DNA from: Athripsodes cinereus
Lineage: Eukaryota > Arthropoda > Insecta > Trichoptera > Leptoceridae
Length of the DNA stretch: 64,000 nt
Direction of reading: 5' to 3'
NCBI GenBank assembly: GCA_947579605.1
Contig: OX388327.1
Span: forward strand, 8,915,122-8,979,121
Shown here: one piece after another, positions 63,969 to 64,000 of the stretch
Layout of the letters: each line of letters starts with the position of its first letter
How positions within the stretch are numbered: the first letter of the stretch is position 1
Made by a program: the position numbers and the translations under genes
The notes under the pieces: model-generated
Database searches by the model: none
Told to the model about the DNA's origin: nothing
Seen by the model: only the letters and a program-made list of their open reading frames with translations

Positions 63969-64000
63969 TTACAAGCTATAACAAAATACAATACAACAAT

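Overview
The window looks like nuclear DNA from an insect. It is AT-rich, has spliced genes with GT-AG introns, and is packed with insect-type transposable elements. Frequent runs such as GTAGGTAGGTAC and TACCTACCTACTTA are familiar from Lepidoptera, so a moth or butterfly is my best guess. That is an inference from sequence texture, not from a marker gene. No bacterial or viral genes, CRISPR arrays, rRNA or convincing functional tRNA genes were seen.

Only one host protein gene can be supported: the 3' three-quarters of flotillin-2, on the + strand from 56988 to 61527. It has five exons with consistent splice phases. Its 5' exons, including the myristoylated N-terminus, are not visible and probably lie outside the window. 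Two of its introns carry transposon insertions: a MITE (H3) and a truncated LINE (D6). A tiny membrane-type ORF (56368-56445) just upstream is not in frame with flotillin.

The rest is a layered transposon landscape. 1-14.4 kb is gene-free, with SINE-like and MITE fragments, a 65-bp tandem array and a nested RTE/SINE fragment. 14.45-16.99 kb is a 5'-truncated RTE-clade LINE with a long open endonuclease-RT frame. 19.3-21.2 kb is a three-family nest: a LINE fragment split by a long-TIR MITE, which is itself split by a hAT element, with a second hAT element further on. Both hAT insertions have perfect 8-bp target-site duplications. 27.93-37.03 kb is a 9.1-kb hAT-family element, with its 8-bp duplication intact, whose interior is filled by two minus-strand LINEs. 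42.1-46.2 kb is an apparently intact two-ORF LINE. 47-56 kb is a mosaic of short LINE 3' ends, Harbinger-type and other MITEs.

The most interesting observation is at the ORF1/ORF2 junctions of the two complete LINEs. They are different elements, yet each carries a classic in-frame -1 slippery heptamer (A AAA AAC at 43145-43151; T TTT TTA at 34920-34914, minus strand) shortly before the ORF1 stop. In both, the -1 frame runs unbroken into the endonuclease. In both, the conserved start of the endonuclease (the QN-x-(R/Q)G motif) lies upstream of, or without, any usable ATG. This suggests ORF1-ORF2 fusion proteins made by programmed -1 frameshifting. A second pattern is an abundant SINE-like family (A) whose 3' hairpin and tetranucleotide tail match the 3' end of a LINE family (G) in the same window, as expected of a SINE mobilised by that LINE's machinery.
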